Origin: Blautia sp.
GTDB lineage: Bacteria > Bacillota > Clostridia > Lachnospirales > Lachnospiraceae
DNA length: 64,000 nt
Direction of reading: 5' to 3'
Assembly (NCBI GenBank): GCA_022769545.1
Contig: JALEJS010000024.1
Span: 124,001-188,000, forward strand
In this document: positions 24,232 to 33,878 of the stretch, piece by piece
How the letters are laid out: each line of letters opens with the position of its first letter
Numbering within the stretch: the stretch's first letter is position 1
Notes under the pieces: model-generated
The model's input: only the letters and a program-made list of their open reading frames with translations
The model's database searches: none
Told to the model about the DNA's origin: nothing
Position numbers and translations under genes: made by a program

Positions 24232-26856
24232 CTATGCATACTCTTCCAGATACGCTTCAAATTCTTCCATGGTCATGAGAACCTTTCGGGGTTTTGTTCC
24301 CTCCTCCGGTCCTACCACCCCCGCTTCACAAAGCTGATCCATGATTCTGGCGGCACGGTTAAATCCGATTTTGAACATTCTCTGCAGCATACCGATCGAA
24401 GCCTTGTCCTTTTCAATGATAAATTTCCCGGCTTCCATAAAATAGTCATCCCGGTCGCTTCCGGAACTTCCGACGCCGGCCAGAGAAACCGTGTTCACCT
24501 GCTGTTCGATCTGCGCATTATACTCCACCCCGGGATTTTTATTGGCCAGGAAATCCACAACGGCACTGACTTCCTCATCTGACACAAATGCTCCCTGCAG
24601 CCGGGCAGGCTTCTGATATCCATATGGATAAAACAGCATATCGCCCTTTCCCAGAAGCTTCTCCGCGCCATTCATATCCAGAATGGTGCGGGAATCCACA
24701 CCGGATGTCACCGCAAAGGCGATCCTGGAAGGCATATTTGCCTTGATCAGACCGGTAATGACATTGACCGACGGTCTCTGCGTGGCAATGACAAGATGGA
24801 TTCCGGCTGCACGTGCCAGCTGTGACAGACGCACGATGGAATCTTCCACCTCGCCGGGCGCAACCATCATAAGATCCGCAAGCTCATCCACAATGATCAC
24901 GATCTGCGGCATTTTTTCCGGTGGTGTCTCACCCTCCGGCACCCGCATATTTTCCACCTTTTTATTGTATTCATTCAGACTTCTCACATTGTATTCGGCA
25001 AAGGTATTGTATCGGCTGGTCATCTCGGAAACCGCCCAGTTCAGCGCTCCGGCTGCCTTTTTCGGATCTGTCACCACCGGTATGAACAGATGGGGGATTC
25101 CGTTATACACACTGAGTTCCACCACCTTCGGATCGATCATGATCAGTTTGACCTCATCCGGTTTCGCCTTATAGAGAATACTGATGATCAGCGTGTTGAT
25201 ACAGACCGATTTACCCGATCCGGTGGCACCTGCAATGAGCAGATGGGGCATTTTTGCAATGTCCGTCACTACCGGCCGGCCGGCGATATCCATTCCTGCC
25301 GCAAATGCGATCCGGGATTTTGCATTCCGGAATTCCTCGGACTGAAGAAGATCCCGGAGCATGACCACACTGTTTTCTTTGTTGGGAACCTCGATTCCCA
25401 CGGCGGCTTTTCCCGGAATGGGAGCCTCGATACGGATATCCGACGCTGCCAGATTCAGTTTGATATCATCTGCAAGACCGACAATTTTGCTGACCTTCAC
25501 CCCCAGCTCCGGCTGAAGCTCATATCGGGTGACCGTGGGACCGCAGCTCACATTGGTCACCGTCGCATTGACTCCAAACGTATGAAGAATTTCCTGAAGC
25601 TTCATGGCTGTCTGCTTCAGATGAGCATCCGAATCCCCCTGAGCCTTTCCGCTTCCTTTTTTTAAAAGCTTCAGCGGAGGAAATTTATATTCCGGCTTTG
25701 GAGCCGTCTCTTTCTCATGTATTTCCCGACGGATATTCTGTATGCCCTTTTCGATTTCTTCCGGAGAAGATTTCGGATTTTTTGCCGGCTGTCTTTTCGG
25801 CAGCTCTGTCGGCTCCAGAGGCATGTCCTCGATCTCAAATTCTTCTTCCGCATTGTCCTCTTCCGGAAAATCCCGGACAGGTTCTGACCGGTGAATCTCA
25901 AATTCCAGCTGTCCCTGGTTCGTCGGTCTCGAGGAGATGACAATTTCATCCTCTCCCTCTTCCTCTTCTGTCATTCTTACCGAAGGCAGCGGATCCCTGC
26001 GCTCCGGCTCAGGCGACTCTTCCACAGGCATCTTGGGGAGGTATGCATCCGCTTTTTCCGGCCTGTCCGGGATCAGTTTTGTGCCTTCCAGAAAAGCAGG
26101 TTTCGCCGGTGTTACAGTCTCTGTCTCTTCCGGATCATCCTCTTCCTCTGCCTGTGCGATGGCCTCCTCCAGCCGTTTCACGCGCTCTGCCCGTTTTTTT
26201 GCACGGCTCTGCTGTTTTTTCTGCGAGCGAAGTTCCTTTTTCAGATCACGCTCCGGCTGTCCCTCCATGTATCTCTCATGGCCGCCCTTTGCCGCGGAGC
26301 AGAAGAAGTCCCATATCTTTCCAAGGAAACCGAAAAAAGATCTCTGGGTGATGAGAATCAAACTGATCATCAGAACCAGAATGATAATAATGTATCCTCC
26401 CACAATGCCAAAAGCAGACGTCGCAGAAATGCAGACGGCACCCCCGATCACACCGCCTCCCGTCCGGTAATCCGAACACAGGGCATAGTAATCCGAAAGC
26501 GTGGTGCTGCGCATATACCCTTCCGTCAGCAGCTGGATCAGCCCGCACAGGAAGACAAAAAACAACAATGCTGCCACGATTTTCTTATATGCGATGGGAT
26601 TGGATTTGTTCGACAGAACAAATGCAGATCCGACAAAAAGAAATACAGGAAAAACGTAAGCCAGAAGGCCCATCACACCAAACAGAAAGCTGCTGATGGT
26701 ATTTCCGACGATTCCTCCCATTCCGAAGGCACTGACCAGAAGAATCACCGATGCGGCCAGAATGATCAGCAGAATGATTTCTGTCTGAAAACCGCCCGAT
26801 GTCTGCTTCTGTGCAGCTTTTCCTCTTCCTTTCTTTTTATTATTTGATGCAGCCAT
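24232..26856 (-). CDS. ftsK: FtsK/SpoIIIE DNA translocase
   Basis: 874 residues. About four transmembrane helices lie in the first 180 residues, followed by a long charged E/P/K-rich linker to about 390, then the motor: Walker A AGATGSGKSVCIN, Walker B VIIVDELADLMM, and the ATQRPSVNVITGLIKANMPSR region (in parts: ATQRPSVNVITG). The C-terminal winged-helix gamma domain (about 800-874, ASIGMLQRMFKIGFNRAARI) recognises oriented sequences. It pumps DNA into the forespore or clears chromosomes at division. Sequence alone does not separate SpoIIIE from FtsK. Confidence 0.92.
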   Translation of the reverse strand: MAASNNKKKGRGKAAQKQTSGGFQTEIILLIILAASVILLVSAFGMGGIVGNTISSFLFGVMGLLAYVFPVFLFVGSAFVLSNKSNPIAYKKIVAALLFFVFLCGLIQLLTEGYMRSTTLSDYYALCSDYRTGGGVIGGAVCISATSAFGIVGGYIIIILVLMISLILITQRSFFGFLGKIWDFFCSAAKGGHERYMEGQPERDLKKELRSQKKQQSRAKKRAERVKRLEEAIAQAEEEDDPEETETVTPAKPAFLEGTKLIPDRPEKADAYLPKMPVEESPEPERRDPLPSVRMTEEEEGEDEIVISSRPTNQGQLEFEIHRSEPVRDFPEEDNAEEEFEIEDMPLEPTELPKRQPAKNPKSSPEEIEKGIQNIRREIHEKETAPKPEYKFPPLKLLKKGSGKAQGDSDAHLKQTAMKLQEILHTFGVNATVTNVSCGPTVTRYELQPELGVKVSKIVGLADDIKLNLAASDIRIEAPIPGKAAVGIEVPNKENSVVMLRDLLQSEEFRNAKSRIAFAAGMDIAGRPVVTDIAKMPHLLIAGATGSGKSVCINTLIISILYKAKPDEVKLIMIDPKVVELSVYNGIPHLFIPVVTDPKKAAGALNWAVSEMTSRYNTFAEYNVRSLNEYNKKVENMRVPEGETPPEKMPQIVIIVDELADLMMVAPGEVEDSIVRLSQLARAAGIHLVIATQRPSVNVITGLIKANMPSRIAFAVTSGVDSRTILDMNGAEKLLGKGDMLFYPYGYQKPARLQGAFVSDEEVSAVVDFLANKNPGVEYNAQIEQQVNTVSLAGVGSSGSDRDDYFMEAGKFIIEKDKASIGMLQRMFKIGFNRAARIMDQLCEAGVVGPEEGTKPRKVLMTMEEFEAYLEEYA

Positions 26857-26931
26857 ATCATTCCCCTCTCTGTCAAATTACTGTAAACGTCCTGTCGTAT
26901 GACGTGCGCATAAGCCTGCGGAAAGATTCGT

Positions 26932-27807
26932 TCAGATCATGCTTCCCGAGAGCGCAAATGCCCCGATGATAAAACAATAGATGGCAAAATAACGCATTTT
27001 TGTATTCTGAAGAAGCTTCAGCAGGAAACGGATGGTAAAATACCCGGTCACCCCAGCCACAAGCATTCCCAGAAAATATGTAAATCCCAGTCCCACAGTC
27101 ATCTGTGCGTGACGAAAGCCCGGTACCTCAGCAAAAAAAGCACCGATCACAGCCGGAACACTCATGATATAGGAATATTTTATCGCAAACCGCCTGTCCA
27201 TCCCGCAGAGCGCACCGGTACAGATGGTGAGGCCACAGCGTGACAATCCCGGAAATGCACTGATTCCCTGCGCAATTCCCATCCACACAGCATCACCGTA
27301 AAAAGTGTCTCTTGGCATTTTCGAACCGCCCGCGTGGCTGATATCTGTAACCAGAAGAAAGATTCCCGTGATCAGGAAAAAGATTCCCGGAAGCAGGGAG
27401 GATACCGCCGCCAGTGCAGCAAGCCGTCTCACAGATGCCCCCAGCAGCGCTGTCGGAACAAACGAAATCAGAATCAGGACTGCAAATCTGCGGTAAGTAC
27501 CCATCACAATTTTTCTGTATGCCACATTGGAATTTCCTTTTCTTCCCTGCAGCAGTACTTTCAGATTAAAATATATATCCCGGATCATTCCGGCATATTC
27601 CGCCAGAATCCTCAGAAAGTCTTTTCTGAAATACAGAATGACGGCAACTGCCGTTCCCAGATGAAGCATCGCTTCCATGAGAAGCCCGCCCACCTGCTCC
27701 ATCTCAAAAACAGATTTTAATACCGTCACATGGCCGAAGCTGCTGACCGGAAGAAATTCAAATATTCCCTGTATGATCCCACAAATGATCACATATAATA
27801 CTGTCAT
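26932..27807 (-). CDS. uppP: Undecaprenyl-diphosphate phosphatase (BacA/UppP)
   Basis: 291 residues with seven to eight hydrophobic helices. It recycles undecaprenyl pyrophosphate to the monophosphate lipid carrier of wall synthesis. The first active-site motif is QGIFEFLPVSSFGH and the second PGLSRCGLT. The family usually reads SSxGH with a small residue and PGxSRSxxT, so the second serine is replaced by cysteine here. It is a single-gene transcript from the promoter at 27862-27890. Confidence 0.87.
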   Translation of the reverse strand: MTVLYVIICGIIQGIFEFLPVSSFGHVTVLKSVFEMEQVGGLLMEAMLHLGTAVAVILYFRKDFLRILAEYAGMIRDIYFNLKVLLQGRKGNSNVAYRKIVMGTYRRFAVLILISFVPTALLGASVRRLAALAAVSSLLPGIFFLITGIFLLVTDISHAGGSKMPRDTFYGDAVWMGIAQGISAFPGLSRCGLTICTGALCGMDRRFAIKYSYIMSVPAVIGAFFAEVPGFRHAQMTVGLGFTYFLGMLVAGVTGYFTIRFLLKLLQNTKMRYFAIYCFIIGAFALSGSMI

Positions 27808-27861
27808 ATCCTTACCCTTTTCTGTATATACTCAACCAATAAAATTCAACGCGATTTTTGT

Positions 27862-27890
27862 ATTATAGCATATCTGATGAAAAGTTACAA
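27862..27890 (-). promoter_or_regulatory. uppP promoter
   Basis: Minus strand: TTGTAA (27890-27885), 17-bp spacer, TGC-TATAAT (-10 at 27867-27862) with an extended -10 TG. Confidence 0.75.
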
Positions 27891-27909
27891 CACGCAACGA
27901 TTTTTCGAT

Positions 27910-27947
27910 AAAAGAACCCCTGCCGGCTGCGGCAGGGGAGTCTTTTG
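27910..27947 (-). terminator. Terminator of the nfnA-nfnB operon
   Basis: A 9-bp G/C stem (27917-27925 with 27930-27938, tetraloop) is flanked by AAAAGA and TCTTTT, so it can act on either strand. It lies just after the nfnB stop. Confidence 0.8.
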
Positions 27948-27965
27948 TATCAGATCAATTATAAA

Positions 27966-29357
27966 TTATTTCTGGGAAAGATATTCATGAATACCTTTTG
28001 CACCGGCTTTTCCTGCGCCCATAGCCAGAATAACCGTCGCTGCACCGGTCACGGCATCACCGCCTGCAAATACGGCAGCCTTGGAGGTCTGTCCGTTCTC
28101 CTCGGATGCAACAATACATTTTCTGCGGTTGGTTTCCAGTCCCTTTGTGGTGGAAGAAATCAGCGGGTTGGGAGAAGTACCAAGTGACATGATCACAGTA
28201 TCGCACGCAATCTCATATTCGGAGCCGTCAATCTCTACCGGACGTCTTCTTCCGGATGCATCCGGCTCGCCCAGTTCCATCTTCACAACCTTCATGCCTT
28301 TTACCCATCCGTTTTCATCAACGGTGATTTCCTTCGGGTTTGTGAGAAGATCAAAGATAATGCCTTCCTCTTTTGCATGATGAACTTCCTCTGCACGTGC
28401 CGGAAGCTCTGCTTCACTGCGTCGGTAAACAATATGTACTTCTGCACCGAGACGAAGAGCCGTTCTTGCAGCATCCATTGCAACGTTTCCGCCGCCCACT
28501 ACGCAGACTTTCTTGCCTGCTGCGATCGGAGTGTCATAAGAATCATCAAATGCCTTCATCAGGTTGCTTCTTGTCAGATACTCATTGGCAGAGAATACAC
28601 CGTTTGCAGTCTCACCCGGAATGCCCATAAACATTGGAAGACCTGCACCGGAGCCGATAAATACAGCCTCAAATTTCTCATCCTCGATCAGCTGATCGAT
28701 GGTTGTGGATTTTCCGATTACTACGTTTGTTTCGAACTTCACGCCCAGCTCTTTTACTTTTTCGATTTCTTTTTTAACAACCTTCTGCTTGGGCAGACGG
28801 AATTCCGGAATTCCGTAAACAAGCACACCGCCAAGCTCATGAAGAGCCTCAAATACTGTCACATCATATCCAAGCTTAGCCAGATCACCTGCACAGGTAA
28901 GTCCGGAAGGACCGGAACCGATCACAGCTACCTTATGGCCGTTCATGCTCTCTGCCTTAGCCGGTTTGATGTCGTTTTCCAGTGCGTAATCTGCAACAAA
29001 ACGTTCCAGTTTACCAATGGAAACAGCCTCACCTTTGATTCCGCGGATACATTTGCTCTCACACTGGGATTCCTGGGGACATACACGTCCGCAGATTGCC
29101 GGAAGCGCAGAAGACTCACCGATTACCTTGTAAGCCTCTTCCATCTTTCCTTCTTTGATCTGTGCGATGAATCCCGGAATATTGATGTTTACCGGACATC
29201 CCTGGATACATTTCGCATTCTTGCATCCCAGGCAGCGGCTGGCTTCGTCCATTGCCTCTTCTTTATTATAGCCATAGCATACTTCTTCAAAATTTGTTGC
29301 TCTCACTTTTGGATCCTGTTCTCTGACAGGGATTCTCTTTAATACATCTACTGCCAT
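27966..29357 (-). CDS. nfnB: NfnB: NADH-dependent ferredoxin:NADP+ oxidoreductase subunit B
   Basis: 463 residues, resembling the small chain of glutamate synthase. Two [4Fe-4S] sites are visible (CLGCKNAKCIQGCP and CGRVCPQESQCESKC), then FAD-binding VIGSGPSGLTCAG, a second NADPH-type fold VVGGGNVAMDAARTA and the FAD end AGGDAVTGAATVI. Paired with NfnA it catalyses flavin-based bifurcation: NADPH reduces ferredoxin and NAD+. It starts at an ATG sharing one base with the nfnA stop (TAATG). Annotation as gltD or sudA is common, but no large glutamate synthase subunit is present. Confidence 0.88.
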   Translation of the reverse strand: MAVDVLKRIPVREQDPKVRATNFEEVCYGYNKEEAMDEASRCLGCKNAKCIQGCPVNINIPGFIAQIKEGKMEEAYKVIGESSALPAICGRVCPQESQCESKCIRGIKGEAVSIGKLERFVADYALENDIKPAKAESMNGHKVAVIGSGPSGLTCAGDLAKLGYDVTVFEALHELGGVLVYGIPEFRLPKQKVVKKEIEKVKELGVKFETNVVIGKSTTIDQLIEDEKFEAVFIGSGAGLPMFMGIPGETANGVFSANEYLTRSNLMKAFDDSYDTPIAAGKKVCVVGGGNVAMDAARTALRLGAEVHIVYRRSEAELPARAEEVHHAKEEGIIFDLLTNPKEITVDENGWVKGMKVVKMELGEPDASGRRRPVEIDGSEYEIACDTVIMSLGTSPNPLISSTTKGLETNRRKCIVASEENGQTSKAAVFAGGDAVTGAATVILAMGAGKAGAKGIHEYLSQK

Positions 29358-30244
29358 TATTTGTCACCTCCGCAATTGCCGCATCCGCCGTGATGGGTAT
29401 CACCCTCCTGAAGTTTCAGCATAGCGCGTCCTTCTGCTGTCTTATACATCTGCTGTCTCTTCATGGCGTTATCAAAATCTACCAGATGTCCGTCAAATTC
29501 CGGTCCGTCCACACAAGCAAATTTGATCTCATCGCCAACGATCAGACGGCATGCACCACACATACCGGTACCGTCCACCATGATCGGATTCATGCTGACG
29601 ATTGTGGGAATGCCCAGTTTCTTAGTGAGAAGACATACAAATTTCATCATGATCATCGGTCCGATTGCAATACATACATCATATTTATTTCCTTTTTCAA
29701 CCAGCTCCTCGATCATCGTCGTAACCATACCCGCATGACCATATGTACCGTCATCCGTACAAGGATAGTAATTTCCGGAAACAGCTTCCATTTCCTTTTC
29801 CAGGATCAGAAGATCCTTGGTCTTGGAGCCGATGATTACATCTGCACCGATACCGTGCTCATGAAGCCATTTCACCTGCGGATATACAGGAGCAGCACCG
29901 ACACCGCCGCCCACAAACAGAATTTTCTTGTTCTTCAGCGTATCCAGATCTTCATTTACAAACTCGGAAGGACATCCGAGAGGACCGGTAAAGTCACGGA
30001 AGGAATCTCCCGCCTTCAGCTGCGTAAATTTTGTGGTGGAAGCTCCGATTGGCTGGAACACAATCGTAACCACGCCTGCTTCTCTGTCATAATCACAGAT
30101 GGTAAGCGGGATTCTTTCGCCCTTTTCATCCAGCTTTACGATAACAAACTGACCTGGCTGGCAATGCTTTGCAACGCGGGGTGCTTCCACATCCATAAGA
30201 TAAATATTGGCAGCCAGTTTTTCCGCTTTTAATACCTTATACAT
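29357..30244 (-). CDS. nfnA: NfnA: NADH-dependent ferredoxin:NADP+ oxidoreductase subunit A
   Basis: 295 residues with an FAD/NAD-binding reductase fold like the dihydroorotate dehydrogenase electron-transfer subunit. RIPLTICDYD binds FAD, FVGGGVGAAPVYPQ binds NAD, and DGTGMCGACRLIVGDEIKFACVDGPEFD (cysteines in GMCGACR and FACVDG) holds a [2Fe-2S] cluster. It is the first gene of nfnA-nfnB. GGAG is at ten bases from ATG 30244. Its leader contains overlapping inverted repeats at 30274-30308. Confidence 0.88.
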   Translation of the reverse strand: MYKVLKAEKLAANIYLMDVEAPRVAKHCQPGQFVIVKLDEKGERIPLTICDYDREAGVVTIVFQPIGASTTKFTQLKAGDSFRDFTGPLGCPSEFVNEDLDTLKNKKILFVGGGVGAAPVYPQVKWLHEHGIGADVIIGSKTKDLLILEKEMEAVSGNYYPCTDDGTYGHAGMVTTMIEELVEKGNKYDVCIAIGPMIMMKFVCLLTKKLGIPTIVSMNPIMVDGTGMCGACRLIVGDEIKFACVDGPEFDGHLVDFDNAMKRQQMYKTAEGRAMLKLQEGDTHHGGCGNCGGDK

Positions 30245-30273
30245 CTCAATCTTCTCCTACTATTTGTACTTTC

Positions 30274-30308
30274 GATAATGCACCCGCCGACGCAGATGCA
30301 TTATCTGC
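30274..30308 (-). promoter_or_regulatory. Overlapping inverted repeats in the nfnA leader
   Basis: A perfect 9-bp repeat GATAATGCA/TGCATTATC (30274-30282 and 30297-30305) overlaps a 6-bp repeat GCAGAT/ATCTGC (30292-30297 and 30303-30308). The two RNA hairpins cannot form together. A weak promoter candidate (TTGATT, 17 bp, TATCAT, minus strand near 30325-30355) lies upstream. Confidence 0.4.
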
Positions 30309-30368
30309 ATAATTATACTTCTATATCATGATATCACTCCGGACGCAAATAATCAATATCTCAATCTC

Positions 30369-30400
30369 CGGATATAAAAAAAATCACTCCCGAATGAATT
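30369..30400 (-). terminator. Possible terminator overlapping the tepA stop
   Basis: The last codons fold as TCATT-CGGG-AGTGA and are followed by eight T on the minus strand. The stem is short (5 bp). Confidence 0.35.
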
Positions 30401-31115
30401 CCCCGATCATGGAATAAAGTTTTTTCATCGCCTGGGAAATACCGCCGATCTCATCAATAATCCCCTCTTTTACCGCCTGTTCTCCTTCCAGCATGGTCCC
30501 CACATCTTTTACAAGCTGTGAGGTATCCAGCATCAGTTCCTCCAGCCTTTTCTGTGAGATCCGGGAATGGGAAGAGATAAAGCCGGTAATGCGGTCCTGA
30601 ATTTTTTCCATGTTCCGGTACGTCTGTGCAATTCCGATAAACATTCCGTTGGAACGGACCGGATGAATCACCATGGTCGCGCTCGGAACGATAAAGGAAT
30701 AGTCTGCGGATACCGCCATGGGAACACCGATGGAGTGCCCTCCTCCCAGGACAAGCGACACCGTAGGTTTGCTGAGAGAAGCAATCATTTCTGCAATGGC
30801 CAGTCCGGCCTCCACATCTCCGCCTACCGTGTTCAGAATGACCAGAAGTCCGTCCACCTCACTGTCATCTTCAATCATTGCCAGTTTCGGAAGCACATGC
30901 TCGTATTTTGTTGTTTTGGACTGAGACGGCGCATTCTCATGTCCCTCCACCTCACCGATGATCGTCAGAAGCTCGATCCGTTTTCTGACGGCATTGCGGT
31001 CCAGTGTGATCTGTCCCTCCTCACGGATCCGGTCCGACTCCTTTTCCTGTATTTCCAGGTCAAAGCTCTTTTTCTCTCCTGATCCCTTTTTTCCGTCTTC
31101 TCTGTTTTCCGACAT
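30384..31115 (-). CDS. tepA: ClpP-fold serine peptidase TepA-like
   Basis: 243 residues. The ClpP/crotonase-like core reads VDGLLVILNTVGGDVEAGLAIAEMI (in parts: LLVILNTVGGDVEAG), then SLVLGGGHSIGVPMAVSADY with the candidate nucleophile serine in GHSIG, and TMVIHPVRSNG. This matches the TepA/YmfB family near spoIIIE in spore formers, linked to translocation and small-peptide processing. A charged N-terminus of about 50 residues precedes the domain. ATG 31115 fits the GGAGG spacing (7 bases) better than ATG 31121. The Shine-Dalgarno is buried in an 11-bp inverted repeat. Confidence 0.78.
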   Translation of the reverse strand: MSENREDGKKGSGEKKSFDLEIQEKESDRIREEGQITLDRNAVRKRIELLTIIGEVEGHENAPSQSKTTKYEHVLPKLAMIEDDSEVDGLLVILNTVGGDVEAGLAIAEMIASLSKPTVSLVLGGGHSIGVPMAVSADYSFIVPSATMVIHPVRSNGMFIGIAQTYRNMEKIQDRITGFISSHSRISQKRLEELMLDTSQLVKDVGTMLEGEQAVKEGIIDEIGGISQAMKKLYSMIGEFIRE

Positions 31116-31119
31116 AAAC

Positions 31120-31147
31120 ATACCTCCAGAATATTCTCTGGAGGTAT
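31120..31147 (-). promoter_or_regulatory. Hairpin sequestering the tepA ribosome binding site
   Basis: ATACCTCCAGA (31120-31130) and TCTGGAGGTAT (31137-31147) are perfect complements with a 6-base loop. On the minus-strand transcript the downstream arm contains the GGAGG of tepA. A second perfect palindrome ATTATGCGCATAAT follows at 31146-31159. Confidence 0.5.
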
Positions 31148-31184
31148 TATGCGCATAATTATCATATTTATCCTGTCATCGGTA

Positions 31185-33128
31185 TCATTCACCGAGAAAC
31201 TGTGCAAAATCCACCTCGGACGGAAGTCTGAGATCTCCTCTCGGACTGACAGAAACCGTTCCCACCTTCACACCGTCCGGCATGCAGTTCCGTTTAAACT
31301 GCTGACGGAAGAAACGTGTGTAGAATACCTTCTGCCATTTCCGGATTTCCTCATCGCTGAACTTATATTCTTCACTTTGTTTCACCGCACATCTGCAAAG
31401 CTCATAGATTTCCTCCGGCGGCATACCGAAACGCAGACTGTAGTACAGAAAGAAATCGTGAAGCACATAGGAACCGATCGTATCCTCGGTAATCTGAGCG
31501 ATCGTTCCGTCTTCGTTCGGCGGCAGAAGCTCCGGACTTACCGGAGTATCGATCACATCCTCAATCACCGCAGCCAGTGCCGGATAACCATTTTCCGCCA
31601 GATGATGTCCGATCTCGTCCACCAGGGTGCGGACCAGCGTTTTGGGAATGCTGGTATTTACCGCATACATACTCATATGATCTCCGTTGTAGGTACACCA
31701 TCCCAGCGCCAGTTCCGAAAGATCTCCCGTTCCGACCACAAATCCCCCTACTTTGTTAGAGACATCCATGAGAATCTGTGTGCGTTCACGGGCCTGACTG
31801 TTTTCATAAGTGGCATCCCGGACTTCCTCGTCATGACCGATATCCCGGAAATGCTGTCTCACGGAATCGGAAATGGGAATGGTTCTGCAGTCACAGCCCA
31901 GCACTTTCATCATTTCAAGAGAATTGTTTTTTGTACGGCTGGTGGTACCGAAACCGGGCATGGTGATGCCGATGACCGTATCCGAAGGCAGGCCTGCCTT
32001 TCTGGCCGCCTGAGACGCTACCAGAAGTGCCAGTGTGGAATCCAGCCCGCCGGAAACACCCACGATCACATGCCGGCTGTGTGTCACCTCGATCCTCCTC
32101 TGAAGACCTGCGACCTGCATCTGAAAGATTTCCATGCATCTCTGACGCTTATTCGTCGACGGAACAAACGGAGTGATAGACACTTTTCCGCAGAACTCTT
32201 CTTTGTTCAGGAAGACCTTCCGGCAGAGGATGGTCTGGTATTTTACAGCATCAAAGTTTCTCCTGCAGTCCGCAAAGGATTTGTTTGCAATCCGGTCATG
32301 CCTGATCTTGGAGAGACTGAAATCACGGATCAGTACCTCCTGTGTGAACGGCTTCGTCTCACCCAGAAGCTTTCCGTTTTCATACATCAGATTATGTCCG
32401 CCAAAGACCAGATCCGATGTGGATTCCATTCTTCCGGCAGAGACATAGATGTAACCGCACAGACAGCTGGATGACGTGCTGCCGATCAGGGTTCTGCGGT
32501 ACTGTTCCTTCCCGATTACCTCGTTGGAAGCAGAGAGATTTAAAATAATCTCCGCACCGTGAACCGCCAGAAGCCGTCCCGGTGAAACAGGTGCCCATCC
32601 GTCCTCACAGACCTCCATTCCGATCTTCACCGATTCTCCCGGCGTGCCAAGCTCTATGATCAGATTGCTGCCAAACCATGTGCGGTCTTCTCCGTTCCAT
32701 AAAATCTGCTGCGCTTCACAGGGACCTGCAGAAAACCATCGTTTTTCATAAAACTCTCCGTAATTCGGAATGTACATTTTCGGAACAATAGCCACAACGG
32801 ATCCATTATGAAGCAGCGCGGCACAATTCAGCAGCTCACTGTCTTTCTCAAAAGGAAGGCCAACCACAAGCGCAGCCCCCTCTTCTTTGTACGCCGCTGT
32901 CATTTCGGCAAGTTTTTTCAGATACTCTCTGGATTTATCCAGAAGAAGTCTGTTGGCAAACAGATCTGCGCAGGTGTAGCCTGTCATGGACAGCTCCGGC
33001 GTCACGATCAGATCCGCCTGATATGCATTTTCTCTATATATTTTTTCGATTTCCCTGCAGTTTGCTTCCACATTCCCGATATGGACGTCCGGAGAATACA
33101 CCGCAGCTCTGAATAAATTCCGCATCAT
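31185..33128 (-). CDS. nadE: Glutamine-dependent NAD+ synthetase
   Basis: 647 residues. The N-terminal nitrilase-type glutaminase domain (about 1-300) has LIVTPELSMTGYTCADLF (Glu of the catalytic triad), the lysine region VPKMYIPNYGEFYEKRWF (in parts: VPKMYIPNYGE) and the cysteine in IGMEVCEDGWAP. The C-terminal synthetase has the ATP-pyrophosphatase loop GVSGGLDSTLALLV, then GTGDLSELALGW. It amidates nicotinate adenine dinucleotide using glutamine ammonia. ATG 33128 or 33125 are both possible, close to GGTGA. It follows yebC by 21 bp. Confidence 0.93.
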   Translation of the reverse strand: MMRNLFRAAVYSPDVHIGNVEANCREIEKIYRENAYQADLIVTPELSMTGYTCADLFANRLLLDKSREYLKKLAEMTAAYKEEGAALVVGLPFEKDSELLNCAALLHNGSVVAIVPKMYIPNYGEFYEKRWFSAGPCEAQQILWNGEDRTWFGSNLIIELGTPGESVKIGMEVCEDGWAPVSPGRLLAVHGAEIILNLSASNEVIGKEQYRRTLIGSTSSSCLCGYIYVSAGRMESTSDLVFGGHNLMYENGKLLGETKPFTQEVLIRDFSLSKIRHDRIANKSFADCRRNFDAVKYQTILCRKVFLNKEEFCGKVSITPFVPSTNKRQRCMEIFQMQVAGLQRRIEVTHSRHVIVGVSGGLDSTLALLVASQAARKAGLPSDTVIGITMPGFGTTSRTKNNSLEMMKVLGCDCRTIPISDSVRQHFRDIGHDEEVRDATYENSQARERTQILMDVSNKVGGFVVGTGDLSELALGWCTYNGDHMSMYAVNTSIPKTLVRTLVDEIGHHLAENGYPALAAVIEDVIDTPVSPELLPPNEDGTIAQITEDTIGSYVLHDFFLYYSLRFGMPPEEIYELCRCAVKQSEEYKFSDEEIRKWQKVFYTRFFRQQFKRNCMPDGVKVGTVSVSPRGDLRLPSEVDFAQFLGE

Positions 33129-33149
33129 TTCACCATTATCCCAGTATTT

Positions 33150-33878
33150 TTATTCGTCCCAGTTGTGCCATACATCCGTAACATCATCATCGTCATCCAG
33201 AAGATCCAGCGTTTTCTGAAGATCCTTGATGGCTTTCTCATCGGTAAGCTCCACATATGTCTGCGGAATCATCGCAACCTGTGCCTCGATCAGCGGCACA
33301 CCGGCTGCTTCCAGAGCCTCTCTGACTGCACTGAAATCATCCGGTGCGGTCAGGACCTCAAAGCTGTCCTCTTCCTCATTGAAATCCTCTGCACCTGCAT
33401 CCAGAGCCACCATCATCAGCTCATCCGCATCCATTTCGCATTCTTCCTTGTCGATGATGATCTGTCCCTTCTGATCAAACATAAAGGAGACACAGCCCTG
33501 TGTACCGATGCTTCCGTTTCCCTTCGTGAAAGCATTCCGTACATTTCCTGCCGTACGGTTTTTGTTGTCTGTAAGTGTCTCAACGATGATTGCAACACCG
33601 TTCGGTCCATAGCCTTCGTAAACAGCTCTTTCATAGCTGTCTGCAGAATCTGCTCCGGCTGCCTTTTTAATACCACGGTCGATCGTGTCATTTGGCATAT
33701 TGTTGGCCTTTGCCTTCGCAATGACATCACGAAGCTTGCTGTTATTGTTGGGATCCGGGCCTCCGGCTTTTACTGCCATGACGATCTCACGTCCGATGAC
33801 GGTAAAAATCTTACCTTTTTTTGCATCATTTTTCTCTTTTTTGTGCTTTATGTTCGCAAATTTTGAATGTCCTGACAT
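33150..33878 (-). CDS. yebC: YebC/PmpR family transcription/translation regulator
   Basis: 242 residues. The N-terminus [20 protein letters not shown] and the central [21 protein letters not shown] (in parts: [20 protein letters not shown]) are family signatures. The C-terminus is very acidic, ending [15 protein letters not shown]. Members bind DNA and are also reported to help ribosomes through difficult sequences. GGAGAGG lies upstream of ATG 33878. Confidence 0.93.
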   Translation of the reverse strand: MSGHSKFANIKHKKEKNDAKKGKIFTVIGREIVMAVKAGGPDPNNNSKLRDVIAKAKANNMPNDTIDRGIKKAAGADSADSYERAVYEGYGPNGVAIIVETLTDNKNRTAGNVRNAFTKGNGSIGTQGCVSFMFDQKGQIIIDKEECEMDADELMMVALDAGAEDFNEEEDSFEVLTAPDDFSAVREALEAAGVPLIEAQVAMIPQTYVELTDEKAIKDLQKTLDLLDDDDDVTDVWHNWDE

